The notes: generated by a model not told the origin, from the letters alone. 64,000 nt of DNA from Spirosoma profusum (GCF_014699005.1 NZ_JACWZY010000012.1:124001-188000); one strand, 5' to 3'; shown: positions 44,847-54,680, numbered from the stretch's first letter. Numbers and translations are program-made.

Positions 44847-45857
44847 AAGCTTCGCGCCAGCCACCATATTTGCCAGTTTTTGTTTAGCGGCCCAGCGAGC
44901 CGTTTGGCTCAGGCCACAGTCGGGGGCAACGGCTAATTTCTCGGCAGGAACGTACGGCAGGCATTTTCGGATGCGTTCCGCTACGTCTTCGGGCGTTTCG
45001 ATGTAATAACTTTTTACGTCGATGACGCCGACTGCTACGTCGAATTTCTCAGCGAAACGCTCTAATAGATTTACTTCCGCAAAATTCAGGATGGTCATTT
45101 CTGAATGCAATTCATCGACGGTCATATCCAGAAAATCAGGTAGCATAGGCGCGATGGTCTTTTTTCCGACTGACCGACCTTTGTAGTTTCCAAAACAGAG
45201 GTGCATCGACAGACGGGTTTTACCGACGCCGGGCGCTACTGTCCGATTGAAAATATCGACGAAACGTTTGGTATCCTCACGGTATGCGTAACACGACATG
45301 GACGGCTCATCGACGCAGATTTCCGGTACGCCCAACTCGACCAGTCTAGCAATTTCCTGATTCACCAGCGGCAATAAAGCCTCCGTTACTTCCCAGCGGT
45401 CTTTGTATAAATGGCCGGGGAGTAAGCGCCCACTAAGCGTATAAGGCCCTGGAATGGACACCTTTAACCATTGTCCTTCGGGTGCTAACCGTTTCAGACG
45501 CAAATATTCTTCAACCACGCCGAGGCCTTTGGGAGCCGTTAGCGTTTCGATGATGTTATGCTTCCCGCGCTGGTCATGAGCGGGCGGCCCAAATCGACGT
45601 AATTCGGTGTCGTTGTTCTGAATACCATTTATATAGCCGTAAAACGACAGGTTAAAATCGAAGCGCGTTTGTTCACCGTCGGTAATAACATCCAATCCGG
45701 CTGCAACCTGGTCATGTACCGACGTAACGACGGCGTCTTCAATCATTTCGTTAATGTCGGCGGGACCCAACTGCGTCAGATGCTGACTCGAAAATTCGAG
45801 CCATCCCGGGAAAGGCATCGAGCCGACAACGGTAGTTTTAATAGGAACGAGTTGCAA
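44829..45857 (-). CDS. MetE C-terminal-domain-only methyltransferase-like protein
   Basis: 342 residues, about half of full MetE. It has the zinc/homocysteine barrel: 'TTVVGSMPFP' at the start, 'DGEQTRFDF', 'ICVDEPSMSCYAY', the zinc ligands HLC (His-x-Cys), Glu in 'ELHSEMTILNF' and the late Cys in 'APDCGLSQT'. It lacks the N-terminal domain of cobalamin-independent methionine synthase, as in archaeal-type core MetE proteins, so the methyl donor may be different. The only start after the upstream stop is TTG at 45857. The 3' end lies within a family B repeat. Confidence 0.85.
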   Translation of the reverse strand: MQLVPIKTTVVGSMPFPGWLEFSSQHLTQLGPADINEMIEDAVVTSVHDQVAAGLDVITDGEQTRFDFNLSFYGYINGIQNNDTELRRFGPPAHDQRGKHNIIETLTAPKGLGVVEEYLRLKRLAPEGQWLKVSIPGPYTLSGRLLPGHLYKDRWEVTEALLPLVNQEIARLVELGVPEICVDEPSMSCYAYREDTKRFVDIFNRTVAPGVGKTRLSMHLCFGNYKGRSVGKKTIAPMLPDFLDMTVDELHSEMTILNFAEVNLLERFAEKFDVAVGVIDVKSYYIETPEDVAERIRKCLPYVPAEKLAVAPDCGLSQTARWAAKQKLANMVAGAKLVRTGI

Positions 45858-46015
45858 CGTAATAGACGGTTAGGGGTTGAAATCCAACTAATTCAGTTCA
45901 GGACAATTGGCGGATATGGATACTACGTAGCAAAGAACTGCTACGTTATTGATGGATGAAATTTAATGACAATTCAATTTTCAACTGGAAAGAATCTGAT
46001 TTTTGCCGATACTAG

Positions 46016-46522
46016 TCAGTCAAACGTGTACTCCCACCAAAGCATATTTTCGATTCTGTCGAACAAGCGAAAACCATTTTTTTCGAGCACTTTCTGCGAT
46101 GCTACGTTCTCGGTATCAGTATCGGCCACTACGCGCCGAACACCGGGTTGCTGCTCAGCCCAGGCCACTAATCCGCTCACCATCTCGCTCATGTAGCCTA
46201 GCCGGTGGAGGGATGGATACGTACCGTAACCAATTTCAACGGTCCCTGTTTCGTCGGGTTCTCCTTTGAATTTGGCTTCGGCTACAAACTGCTGTTTTTG
46301 CCGGTCGATGGCCAGCCACATCGTATGAAAAAGCGGATCACGAGTAGGATCTTGAAGTCGGGGAATCGTAAAGTGCATAATGATGCTTAACACGAGTTCC
46401 CCGGCCACACGATTGCCTTTCTGCAACCCCAGCGACTCTTCCAGCCGATAATTGTCTGCAATATACAATCGAAGCTGGTCGAGCGTCAAAGGAATAAGCG
46501 TCAGGCGGGACGTAGTGATCAT
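46016..46522 (-). CDS. GNAT-family N-acetyltransferase
   Basis: 168 residues. 'RLTLIPLTLDQLRLY' opens a RimJ/RimL-like GNAT domain; the acetyl-CoA site reads 'HRLGYMSEMVSGLVAWA' and the end 'DTENVASQKVLEKNGFRL' is the typical motif B. Acceptor unknown. It follows the SDR gene after 15 bp on the same strand and is probably co-transcribed. Confidence 0.88.
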   Translation of the reverse strand: MITTSRLTLIPLTLDQLRLYIADNYRLEESLGLQKGNRVAGELVLSIIMHFTIPRLQDPTRDPLFHTMWLAIDRQKQQFVAEAKFKGEPDETGTVEIGYGTYPSLHRLGYMSEMVSGLVAWAEQQPGVRRVVADTDTENVASQKVLEKNGFRLFDRIENMLWWEYTFD

Positions 46523-46537
46523 ACGAGTGCTACGTTC

Positions 46538-47320
46538 TCAATACTGCCCTTCGCTTACACTCCAGCCCCCATCGACCGTCAGAATTTGGCCAGTGGTAAA
46601 GGCCGAATAATCGGACATGAAATAAACGGCTGCACCATCCAGGTCTTCTGGCTGGCCAATACGTCCGCCGTCGAGCGGCTGTTTGGTTTTGGTGAATGCG
46701 ATAATTGCATCATCCTGTGAAGCCCGCTGCGCCATTGGGGTTTCGACCAGAGCCGGTGCCAGTACGTTAACACGAATATTGTCGTTGGCGTAGTACGCAG
46801 CTATTGATTTAGTGAAGCCAATAACAGCCGATTTCATGGCGGCATAGGCGTGAGTAGCAAAATGTTCGGGCGACGGTCTGGCGCCCAGTACAGAGCCCAT
46901 GTTCAGGATACTTCCGCCTTTCCCCTGCGCCCGAAACGCTTTCACGGCGGCCTGATTGGAGAGCATCAGCGACGTCAGATTGAGATTAGCTGTATAATTC
47001 CAGCCGTCGAGCGTCAACTCGTGCAGGGGGCCATCACCGAACCGCCGTCCGCTGCCACCAGCTACGTGGTATAGGCCATCGAAATCACCAAAAATCTGTT
47101 GACAAAGGGCAATAGCTTTGGGTGTCGTTTGCGGATCTGACGCATCACCCGACATGGCTAAACCGTTTCCATCAAGCTGATTCTCAGCGGCTGCGCAACT
47201 TTCTGGATTTCTGCCTACCACAACAACCTGCGCCCCTTCGCGCACAAATGCAACCGCAGCCGACAGGCCCATGCCTGTTGTACCGCCAATGACGACAATC
47301 TTTTTATCTTCTAACCACAT
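46538..47320 (-). CDS. short-chain dehydrogenase/reductase
   Basis: 260 residues from ATG 47320, which places the cofactor motif GGTTGMG at residues 11-17. Catalytic residues fit SDR: Ser in 'NMGSVLG' and YxxxK in 'YAAMKSAVIGFT'. 'IRVNVLAPALVETPMA' is the usual substrate-loop region. Substrate unknown. First gene of a pair with a GNAT gene. Confidence 0.92.
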   Translation of the reverse strand: MWLEDKKIVVIGGTTGMGLSAAVAFVREGAQVVVVGRNPESCAAAENQLDGNGLAMSGDASDPQTTPKAIALCQQIFGDFDGLYHVAGGSGRRFGDGPLHELTLDGWNYTANLNLTSLMLSNQAAVKAFRAQGKGGSILNMGSVLGARPSPEHFATHAYAAMKSAVIGFTKSIAAYYANDNIRVNVLAPALVETPMAQRASQDDAIIAFTKTKQPLDGGRIGQPEDLDGAAVYFMSDYSAFTTGQILTVDGGWSVSEGQY

Positions 47321-47484
47321 CAATCCTATACATCTGTTTTGTACTGCAAGAAACGAAATCAACTGGCTATCGCCAACAACTCGTTAAGATTGTTACGATG
47401 GTCGCTACGTTCGATCAGCAATTGATTCCTGTTCGACACTGCAACTAATTTGTCATTTAGTCGACAAGGCTATAATTTACGAGT

Positions 47485-48114
47485 ATGAAAAACTTATTCC
47501 GCTCTCTAAAACTTATCGAGATCGCGATCTTCAAAGACATACTGTTACCTATTTTCATTACCATGATCGGGGTATACCTTGGCTTACTGGTAAGCGATTG
47601 GCAGGAAGACAAGAAAGATGAGCAATTGAAAAATCAGCTCACGGCGACCATTCGCCAGGAAATTCGCGACAATCAGGCTGGTTTGAAAGCTACCGTAAAT
47701 TATCATCAGTTATTACATGACTCGCTGGCTAGCTGGCGACGATTGCGATTACCACAAGGAGAGGCACTAAATCGGGGAGCTAAATTATTTGGCGTTAGAG
47801 GCCTGAATCCCGCTTTTCTAAAAAATGCGGCTTTCCAGTCAGCAACCTCCTCTGGTGTCTCGCATTTGCTTCCCTACACTATTTACCACAAGATTAATGA
47901 AGTGTATACGCTCCAGCAGAAAGTAGACGGACTGACACAGGTTTTTCTGAGTGAATTTATTCACAACATGATCACGACCGACCCGCAAAGCCAGTACCGG
48001 ACTCATCAACTGATCACTATTTATCTGGCCGATATACTCACTACCGAAAAGTATCTGTTGCAGGAATACGCTACGTTGCTTAAACTGCTTGGGGCAACAA
48101 CGCTGAAGAAATGA
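47485..48114 (+). CDS. single-pass membrane protein, DUF6090-like
   Basis: 209 residues. One membrane helix ('DILLPIFITMIGVYLGLLVS', about residues 18-38) followed by 'DWQEDKKDEQLKNQLTATIRQEIRDNQ', the layout of DUF6090-type Bacteroidota proteins: a short inside end, one helix, and a helical outside domain. Function unknown. Single gene; upstream TATAATTT near 47471 may be its promoter. Confidence 0.75.
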   Translation: MKNLFRSLKLIEIAIFKDILLPIFITMIGVYLGLLVSDWQEDKKDEQLKNQLTATIRQEIRDNQAGLKATVNYHQLLHDSLASWRRLRLPQGEALNRGAKLFGVRGLNPAFLKNAAFQSATSSGVSHLLPYTIYHKINEVYTLQQKVDGLTQVFLSEFIHNMITTDPQSQYRTHQLITIYLADILTTEKYLLQEYATLLKLLGATTLKK

Positions 48115-48157
48115 AATAACAGAAGTTGATGTGAGCGAATATTTTAAAACGTGCGAC

Positions 48158-48246
48158 TTTGTCATGCTGAGAAACGAAGCATCTTAATGTTTCCTAACTT
48201 GAGAACAGAGAATCATTAAGATGCTTCGTTTCTCAGCATGACAAAA
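48158..48246. repeat. dispersed inverted repeat, family A copy 6
   Basis: TTTGTCATGCTGAGAAACGAAGCATCTTAA and complement around GTTTCCTAAC..., filling the gap between the convergent DUF6090-like and Gfo/Idh/MocA genes. Probably a two-way terminator. Confidence 0.85.
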
Positions 48247-48253
48247 ATGGCTA

Positions 48254-49447
48254 TTATACTACGTCCCGCTCGATAATCTTACCGCTGGATTTTTCTTTCA
48301 AAATCACCTTGTTACGTCCGTCGTGAGTCATTTCCTGTTTGATGAGGTAATGATCGGCGTCGTATTCCACCAGGGTTGATTCAGGCTTGAGCCCTTCCTG
48401 ACCGCGCCAGACGGGTAGGTTCACTTTTTCCCACTGTTTCGTTTCAGCCGACCGATAGGCAGCGTCCAGAACGGCATTCACTACGTAGCCATCATAGAAC
48501 GTTTCGGCGGGTTCGCGGCCTTCTTCCTGCGACTTAAACATGTCGGTGAACATGTGATTATAACCCAGGTCATTCACTTCGTCGCCGACAGGGAAGAGCC
48601 AGCCTGTGTTCGATTCGGCTTTTTCGGCTATGTAATCACCACCCTTGCCCGTTGTGAACATTTCGAAACCCGTTCGCAGGAAATTATTGATCCAGATGGT
48701 ACCTTCTGTTCCCATCACTTCATCGCGGAGGTCCATGCCGCCCCGGAACGTCCAGCTCACTTCAAACTGTCCGATGGCGCCATTTTCGTATTTAACCAGG
48801 GCAATGGCGTGATCTTCAGCGTCGATGGGTTTCACCTGCGTGGCGGCCCAGCACATCACCTCCACTGGCTTTACGTCCTTTCCAATAAAATTCCGGGCGA
48901 TTTCAACGCAGTGACAGCCCAAATCGAGCATACAACCACCGCCCGCCTGTTCCTTATCCCAGAACCAGTCAGAGTGCGGGCCAGGGTGTGTTTCTCGGGA
49001 TTTTGCCCAGAGAATACGGCCCAGTGCGCCGTTTTTTACACTGTCCAGCGCTTTCAGGAATTTGGGCGTGTAGCAAAGGTCTTCGAGATAGCCCGCAAAG
49101 ATGCCTGCTTCTTCCACCGTCTTCATCATACGTAACGCTTCCTCGCCCGTGCGTCCCAGCGGCTTCGTACAAACCACTGATTTCTTGTGTTTTGCGCAGA
49201 GATTGACCGCCGTTTCATGAATGTTATTTGGAAGCGCGATACAAACCATATCGACATCAGGGTGCGCAATGACTTCTTCCATATCAGTCGAAGCGAAGCT
49301 ACAGCCATAATCGGCTTTGAATTTATCGGCAGTTTCCTGACGACGGGCGTAAATAGCGACGACTTTATCGCGACTGCGCTGACCGTGGAGTGAATCGGCG
49401 TAGAAGCGGCCAATGAAGCCGCCCCCAAGCATGGCAATACGTTGCAT
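48254..49447 (-). CDS. Gfo/Idh/MocA-family NAD(P)-dependent oxidoreductase
   Basis: 397 residues. N-terminal Rossmann fold '[17 protein letters not shown]', then '[18 protein letters not shown]' with the catalytic Lys of the EKP-type motif (here TKP), and the C-terminal alpha/beta domain ('[18 protein letters not shown]'). Probably acts on a sugar or inositol derivative. No sugar-transport genes adjoin it. Divergent from pnuC. Confidence 0.9.
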   Translation of the reverse strand: MQRIAMLGGGFIGRFYADSLHGQRSRDKVVAIYARRQETADKFKADYGCSFASTDMEEVIAHPDVDMVCIALPNNIHETAVNLCAKHKKSVVCTKPLGRTGEEALRMMKTVEEAGIFAGYLEDLCYTPKFLKALDSVKNGALGRILWAKSRETHPGPHSDWFWDKEQAGGGCMLDLGCHCVEIARNFIGKDVKPVEVMCWAATQVKPIDAEDHAIALVKYENGAIGQFEVSWTFRGGMDLRDEVMGTEGTIWINNFLRTGFEMFTTGKGGDYIAEKAESNTGWLFPVGDEVNDLGYNHMFTDMFKSQEEGREPAETFYDGYVVNAVLDAAYRSAETKQWEKVNLPVWRGQEGLKPESTLVEYDADHYLIKQEMTHDGRNKVILKEKSSGKIIERDVV

Positions 49448-49521
49448 AAGGGTTTATTAAAAGGTTAAGCTGTACTTTCGTGGCGTTAAAGATGGTAAAT
49501 CCTGCTTGATTGCTGAATCCC

Positions 49522-50196
49522 ATGCCCGATTTTTTTGACATACGTACCATTTTCTTTACCGTCTGGGATTACCCCATGAGTTACCTCGAATTTTTCGGGG
49601 GTGTGAGTGGTGCCGTAGCCGTATGGCTTTCGGCCAAAGCCAATATCTGGAGCTGGCCCATTGGTGCGTTTAGTGTACTGCTGTTTTTCTTTCTGTTCTA
49701 CCAGATTCAGTTGTATCCCGACATGTTTTTGCAGGTGTTTTTCTTCATTACGAACATACAGGGCTGGTGGCGGTGGACGCATCCAAAGCAGAACGAAGCC
49801 GATCAGCATCAGGAACTACGTATCAGCCGGATACCGATACGGCAATTCATTATCTGGAGCGTATCAGGCGTAATCGCTACGTTCCTTTTGGGTACGTTCG
49901 CCAGCAACCTGCATGAGTGGTTTCCCATCCTGTTCAGCCAGCCCAGCGCGTTCCCTTACCTTGATTCGTTTACGACGGTGATGAGCATCGTTGCTACGTT
50001 CCTGATGATTGAAAAACGGGTCGAGTGCTGGTACGTATGGCTGGTTGTCGATATCATACTGACGTATATGTATTTTCAAAAAGGCGTCAAACTGGTTGGG
50101 GCTGAGTATTTTGTATTCTGCTTTATTGCCGCCGTTGGTGCCTGGAACTGGACGAAAGAATACCGGAATTATCCGAATCAATTAGCTCAGCCTTAA
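49522..50196 (+). CDS. pnuC: nicotinamide riboside/mononucleotide transporter
   Basis: 224 residues from ATG 49522 (TTG at 49510 is an alternative). Seven hydrophobic segments; 'IWSWPIGAFSVLLFF' and 'FFITNIQGWWRWTHP' are the PnuC signatures that line the substrate site, and 'ECWYVWLVVDIILTYMYF' the C-terminal repeat. Imports NAD precursors across the inner membrane by facilitated diffusion. A kinase partner (NadR) is not adjacent. TACTTTCG near 49473, one mismatch from the promoter box, may drive it. Confidence 0.9.
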   Translation: MPDFFDIRTIFFTVWDYPMSYLEFFGGVSGAVAVWLSAKANIWSWPIGAFSVLLFFFLFYQIQLYPDMFLQVFFFITNIQGWWRWTHPKQNEADQHQELRISRIPIRQFIIWSVSGVIATFLLGTFASNLHEWFPILFSQPSAFPYLDSFTTVMSIVATFLMIEKRVECWYVWLVVDIILTYMYFQKGVKLVGAEYFVFCFIAAVGAWNWTKEYRNYPNQLAQP

Positions 50197-50530
50197 GAGT
50201 TGTTACACAGAGATGCACGGAGGAGAACAGAGATTATATTAATTTTCTCTGCGAATCTCTGTTCTCCTCCGTGCATCTCTGCGTCATAGCCCTCTTTAAT
50301 CCTACAAACAGAACTATTCCAAGAACTTATTCAACTCCATTACACGTAACGTATTGATTCTAGCCATACTAGTACGTTACGTCATTTGTTCTATAGCACT
50401 GATTCTGTTTTTACATCTTGCAGAAGCTAGCATAAAGATTAATTTTGTTAACCAGAATTCAGGTAGTCTGCTCTGTACATAGCCACTCGTTTTGATTGGC
50501 TTTTCCACATAATAACCGCATCCGCAAGCC
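50197..50530. other. intergenic region upstream of nrdB
   Basis: Contains the perfect inverted repeat listed separately; the remaining 250 bp have no convincing frame. A promoter for nrdB must lie in the right half, but I see no clear TAnnTTTG box or NrdR-box pair. Confidence 0.45.
50209..50280. repeat. 27-bp perfect inverted repeat (AGAGATGCACGGAGG type)
   Basis: Arms 50209-50235 and 50254-50280 are exact complements with an 18-base AT-rich loop. Thirteen bases after the pnuC stop; probably its terminator. The arm sequence is unlike the other families in the window. Confidence 0.8.
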
Positions 50531-51577
50531 ATGACGCAAGACAATGTCAGTGAACCGATTTTAGAAGAAGATAAAGGCCGATTTGTGCTGTTTCCAATCA
50601 AGCACTGGGATATCTGGGAGTACTATAAAACCCACGAAGCCTCATTCTGGACTGCCGAAGAGATTGATCTCGGGCAGGATATGAAAGACTGGAACAACCT
50701 CAATGATAACGAACGGCACTTTATTTCGCACGTACTGGCCTTCTTCGCGGCATCGGATGGCATTGTGAACGAAAATCTGGCGGTTAACTTTCTGTCGGAG
50801 GTGCAGTATGCCGAAGCTAAATGTTTCTACGGTTTTCAGGTGATGATGGAAAACATCCACTCGGAAACCTACTCGCTGCTGATTGATACGTATATCAAAG
50901 ATCCGGGCGAGAAAGACCGGCTGCTCAATGCCATCGACACCATTCCGTGTGTGCAGAAAAAAGCCGAGTGGGCGCTACGTTGGATTGAAAACGGCTCCTT
51001 TGCTGAACGACTTATTGCTTTTGCCGCCGTAGAAGGCATCTTCTTCTCCGGGTCATTCTGCTCGATTTACTGGCTCAAAAAACGGGGTCTGATGCCGGGA
51101 TTGACGTTCTCGAATGAGCTTATTTCCCGCGACGAAGGGCTGCACCGCGATTTCGCCTGTATGCTTTATACCGACCACATTTTGCACAAAATGCCGGAGT
51201 CGCAGTTATATGACATTATTCGTGACGCTGTGGAGATTGAGCAGGAATTCGTGTCGGATGCCTTACCGGTATCGCTGATTGGCATGAACGCCGACCTGAT
51301 GAAGCAGTATATTGCGTTCGTGGCTGACCATCTGCTCGTTACGTTGGGCCTTAAGAAATTATACAACGTAACAAACCCCTTCGATTTCATGGATATGATT
51401 TCGTTACAGGGCAAAACCAACTTCTTCGAGAAGCGTGTGGGTGAATACCAGCGGGGTGAAGTCATGTCCAAATTCAAAGCAGCTAAAGCGGCTGCTCAAA
51501 ATCCGCAGGATGCCGAAGCCGAAGTGACAAAACCAGTTGAAGAGCCTAAAGGCATTACGTTCGACGCTGATTTCTAG
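50531..51577 (+). CDS. nrdB: class Ia ribonucleotide reductase small subunit (R2)
   Basis: 348 residues. Diiron ligands Asp76 (AASDG), Glu107 and His110 (MENIH) and the radical tyrosine Tyr114 (SETY) are present, followed by '[13 protein letters not shown]' and '[10 protein letters not shown]' ligands and a C-terminal 'FDADF' that docks on R1. The sequence resembles eukaryotic R2 more than E. coli NrdB. Supplies the radical for deoxynucleotide synthesis. The large subunit gene nrdA is not adjacent. A very strong terminator follows. Confidence 0.95.
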   Translation: MTQDNVSEPILEEDKGRFVLFPIKHWDIWEYYKTHEASFWTAEEIDLGQDMKDWNNLNDNERHFISHVLAFFAASDGIVNENLAVNFLSEVQYAEAKCFYGFQVMMENIHSETYSLLIDTYIKDPGEKDRLLNAIDTIPCVQKKAEWALRWIENGSFAERLIAFAAVEGIFFSGSFCSIYWLKKRGLMPGLTFSNELISRDEGLHRDFACMLYTDHILHKMPESQLYDIIRDAVEIEQEFVSDALPVSLIGMNADLMKQYIAFVADHLLVTLGLKKLYNVTNPFDFMDMISLQGKTNFFEKRVGEYQRGEVMSKFKAAKAAAQNPQDAEAEVTKPVEEPKGITFDADF

Positions 51578-51598
51578 ACGCTACGTTGTAAATGTCTT

Positions 51599-51652
51599 CC
51601 TGAAAAAAATACCCCGCTACGTTCCAGAACGTAGCGGGGTATTTTTTTCAGG
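51599..51652. terminator. 25-bp perfect terminator hairpin after nrdB
   Basis: Arms 51599-51623 and 51628-51652 are exact complements with a four-base loop; the stem holds CCCCGCTACGTT and A/T runs on both sides. Works in both directions, so it can also end the small minus-strand gene at 51697. Confidence 0.93.
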
Positions 51653-51696
51653 GTATTGTGGAGGTAGGTGCAAGAACCAGCCTCTACAATATGTCC

Positions 51697-51885
51697 TCAC
51701 TCAGAGTCACGTTGCGCCAGCCTCCATACTTCCCGAATGCGTTGAAATTTCACATTTGGCGATACACCACGTCCATTCCAGTTGATGATTAGATCACAAA
51801 ATTTCTCTAATCCATCCGTGTCGATTAATTGTTCCAGCTCGCCATTCAGTGGCTTTTCCTCGTTGAGATAGTGAATTGTGTCCAT
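51697..51885 (-). CDS. small acidic protein, function unknown
   Basis: 62 residues starting at an ATG (51885). Mostly helical: 'LNGELEQLIDTDGLEKFCDLI' then 'NVKFQRIREVWRLAQRDSE'. No motif recognised. It lies downstream of the PAP2-like gene at 52022 on the same strand with 136 bp between. Sequence looks protein-like, but short length keeps confidence moderate. Confidence 0.45.
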   Translation of the reverse strand: MDTIHYLNEEKPLNGELEQLIDTDGLEKFCDLIINWNGRGVSPNVKFQRIREVWRLAQRDSE

Positions 51886-52021
51886 GTTTTGGGGTGTTGG
51901 TCTACTTTAGACTTCTTGATTAGGGAGAAGACACATTTTAGACTAAACTAATAAATATATTAAACGGTTTTACTGCCTTGCTGTCAATATATTTTTGCAA
52001 ACCTTCCAACACAAAGCGTTA

Positions 52022-53530
52022 TTAGTTAGCTCCGTCAGCCTTAGCGCCATTGATGGCCTGCTGCCCAATTACAGTACCCAACTGCGTTCCCCGCTCATTA
52101 TCAAACCGATACTGCGTGCCACTATACAAACCTGCCATAGCCGCTTCGGTTGCCTGTGCATTCAGGTTAGTCGCTTCGTTCGGAAAAAGATGGGCTAAAA
52201 TCAGCGCAGCAGCTGTCGATACTGTGGCCTGGTCTGCTACGTAAGATGGCGTATTAGGGATGGGAATTGCCGTTTTAATGGCTGGGTTTATCTGTGAGGG
52301 GCGCGGCACAAAGTAGGTATATTTAGTAGCCCAGGCTGCCGTTTCGCCATCCTGCATCACCCGATTTAAAAGAGAATATGTACGGGCTGCCCGCAGTTCA
52401 TTCTGCCCTACCTGCCGAATGAGGTCTTCGGCCAGCGCATTCCATAATCCTGCTAATCCATACGTATTGTTTCCGTTGGCCCAATAATTGGCAATACGCC
52501 ACTGGTCGCGGGTTCGGCTGTTTGCTACGTCCTGAACCTCAGTTATCGCTTTCTGAAAATCAGCAGACGTAGTGGCCGGAGGGGCTGTGGGTAGTGCCCG
52601 ATAAATGGTTGTGGAATCGAACCAGGTTTTCACGCGTCCGGCCAGTGGCAGCAAAGGCGAACGGGCAGGCAGTTCCAGACTTTTCCATTTCTGGTCATAC
52701 GATGCTCTGGTAAGTGCTGTTTGCCAGGTGTTTGTCGGATCGTCGGCGGTCGCGAACCGGTCGCTTTTGGCGCGAACAAGCACACGGGCCATGACGGCAT
52801 TGGCGAGATCTTCTCCTGCCTTTAGGTCGCTCGGGACGCAGGCACCGGCATATAGTCGACTCTGTTTGTGTTCAGTAGCTTTGGCTTTCAGCCAGGCCGC
52901 TTCGCTCGGGAATAAATAGGCCAGCGCCTGAGAGGAGGCTTCGGCAACAGCCGCATCTTCCGATGGATACGACGGTACGTCCAAAACGGGAACGCGGGCA
53001 ATAACGCCCTGTTTATCAAGCGATGGACGATTATACTGATACTTTGCCCGCCAGGCTACCACAAGCGCGTCGTATTGCGCTACGCTCAGGATTGCATACA
53101 CACGTGCCGCAAACGGAGCACCAGCCAGCGCATTGGCCGATTCAGCGGGTGTTGTCTGTCCCGTAGCGGCATCGTAACCCGGCACGATGTTGTACTTCGC
53201 TACCAGTTGGCGGGCAATCTGATTCCAACGTAGCACACCTCCTGCTGCCCAGTAGTTGACAGCCGTATTCTGTTCGGGAGTTGCGCTCTGTACACTGGTT
53301 TTTACATCGCTCAGTTCCTTTTGATACGTAGCCGACGTAGTAGCTGTCGGCTGAGGAACGCTGATGGTAGTAGCTGATGGCAATATCACCGTTCGCCAGT
53401 TACCACCGTTAGCATCGACTGCCGTGATGTCGGTGAAGGGCAGAATACCTTCGTCGATGGTTGGTTCCTTGCAGCCTACCACCCAAAACACAAAACTACT
53501 TGTCAGTATGATCGAAAAAATTGTTCTCAT
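52022..53530 (-). CDS. PAP2/haloperoxidase-like lipoprotein, catalytic histidines lost
   Basis: 502 residues. Lipobox VVGC (Cys20). Two PAP2-like units: about 80-255 and about 330-495. It is a full-length paralogue of the protein at 57693. In the C-terminal unit, motif 1 is kept (Lys403, Arg410 in KYTYFVPRP), but motif 2 'PSYVADQATVS' has Gln434 where the paralogue has the SGH histidine, and motif 3 'AGLYSGTQYRFDNERG' has Gly467 for Arg and Gln473 for His. The vanadate/phosphate chemistry of the family needs both histidines, so this copy is probably not an enzyme. The gene is intact with no stops. The barrel gene upstream (53599) is 68 bp away, across a perfect palindrome. Confidence 0.82.
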   Translation of the reverse strand: MRTIFSIILTSSFVFWVVGCKEPTIDEGILPFTDITAVDANGGNWRTVILPSATTISVPQPTATTSATYQKELSDVKTSVQSATPEQNTAVNYWAAGGVLRWNQIARQLVAKYNIVPGYDAATGQTTPAESANALAGAPFAARVYAILSVAQYDALVVAWRAKYQYNRPSLDKQGVIARVPVLDVPSYPSEDAAVAEASSQALAYLFPSEAAWLKAKATEHKQSRLYAGACVPSDLKAGEDLANAVMARVLVRAKSDRFATADDPTNTWQTALTRASYDQKWKSLELPARSPLLPLAGRVKTWFDSTTIYRALPTAPPATTSADFQKAITEVQDVANSRTRDQWRIANYWANGNNTYGLAGLWNALAEDLIRQVGQNELRAARTYSLLNRVMQDGETAAWATKYTYFVPRPSQINPAIKTAIPIPNTPSYVADQATVSTAAALILAHLFPNEATNLNAQATEAAMAGLYSGTQYRFDNERGTQLGTVIGQQAINGAKADGAN

Positions 53531-53538
53531 TTGAATGT

Positions 53539-53598
53539 GTAACGCGGGTTTCCACCCGCAGTTTTGAAATACAGACTGCGGGTGGAAACCCGCGTTAC
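53539..53598. repeat. 24-bp perfect inverted repeat
   Basis: GTAACGCGGGTTTCCACCCGCAGT-type arms 53539-53562 and 53575-53598 are exact complements; the right arm ends at the base before the barrel gene's stop codon. Each arm itself contains a small palindrome (GCGGGTGGAAACCCGC). Confidence 0.82.
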
Positions 53599-54516
53599 TT
53601 ACCTGTTATTATTCCAGTAACCAACAATTAGCCCTGCGCTTAGCAATGTACTTTTGCCGGTGTTACGTCCGTCGAGGGTGGCGCCGTAGCTGCCGGTTAT
53701 GCCAAGTTGTTTCAGCAAGCGCAGATAAGCGGTGGCGCCCACCCGTGTGAATCCGATAGCATTGGTTGGGTATGGAATACTGGGACCGATATTCGTCCCT
53801 TCGTTGTAAGGCGTTTGGCGTTGTCCCCAAACGTTGATATTAAACCATTTTGAAACAATACCCGCCTGAACAATCAATTCAGTAACATCCGGTACATTCA
53901 CTTTCGAGCCACCGTAGGGCAAAAGCTGACTAGGATCGTAGAAATTCACCGGGTGGTCGAGGGAAACCTGCCCCCTACGGATGTAGCCGTATTGGCCGGT
54001 TATGAAGAACGAAGGCGCTTTAAAATGCAGAATGGTACGTCCGTCGAGATTACGGGAACCTTTTCCGATAGCCACCATCGCGTCGTTTACGTAGTTCTGC
54101 ATCGGAATGGAATAGCCTAGCCCAAACAGCCACGACAAGCGCGTATTGCCGAACTTATAGTCGTAAGCTTCCCAACGTAGCGCAGCCGATACGTCCTGAA
54201 ATCCTTCCTGTTTTGCCCAGTAACCTGCACTGGCTTCGGTTCTAACGTAAGGGGCCGCTACAATCAGATCAAGGTCGTAGCCGAGGCCATAGGTGGCCAT
54301 TACGGTCAGAGCCTGCGTAGTGACGGTTCCGAGATTCGGATTACGGGTTTCGGTTTTGTTGACGTAGTACGTATCGTAGGTTTCCTGCGACGCGATAATG
54401 CCGAGGCTCCCGTTACGTGCCCCCCGCATAAACCCGTCCATAAGGCCCTGTGCGTGAATCGGCTGGACAAAACCGAGGATCGTGAATGCAATGAGGAAAA
54501 AATAAATAAGTCGCAT
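53599..54516 (-). CDS. outer-membrane barrel, paralogue of the 59250 gene
   Basis: 305 residues. Signal peptide (cleavage near PIHAQ), then a transporter-type barrel like the phenol meta-pathway family. Shares with the 59250 protein the blocks 'APYVRTEASAGYWAKQEGFQDVSAAL' / 'IPYVWTSTSAG...GIQDLSAWL', 'IPYPTNAIGFTRVG' and 'LDGRNTGKSTLLSAGL'. Lies upstream of the degenerate PAP2-like gene, as its paralogue lies upstream of the intact one. Substrate unknown. Confidence 0.8.
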   Translation of the reverse strand: MRLIYFFLIAFTILGFVQPIHAQGLMDGFMRGARNGSLGIIASQETYDTYYVNKTETRNPNLGTVTTQALTVMATYGLGYDLDLIVAAPYVRTEASAGYWAKQEGFQDVSAALRWEAYDYKFGNTRLSWLFGLGYSIPMQNYVNDAMVAIGKGSRNLDGRTILHFKAPSFFITGQYGYIRRGQVSLDHPVNFYDPSQLLPYGGSKVNVPDVTELIVQAGIVSKWFNINVWGQRQTPYNEGTNIGPSIPYPTNAIGFTRVGATAYLRLLKQLGITGSYGATLDGRNTGKSTLLSAGLIVGYWNNNR

Positions 54517-54680
54517 ACGGCTGTTTTAGACACACAAAAATGGGTTGTTCAGCCGAAATATGGGCGTTGGCAAAGAATATTCTGCACGAATAGACAGAAG
54601 TTGAATGCTACGTTGCTACCGACGGGCCGACGTTGGTACTAAGCCTTTACCAGAAATCAACGTCGGGCTATCGACTGCTA

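Noticed and set aside
406..48246. Repeated palindromes considered as CRISPR repeats
   Set aside because: Copies are kilobases apart, differ in the arms, have no regular spacers and no cas genes are present.
49448..49521. Possible NAD-type riboswitch before pnuC
   Set aside because: The gap is only about 75 bp and shows no recognisable aptamer pairing.
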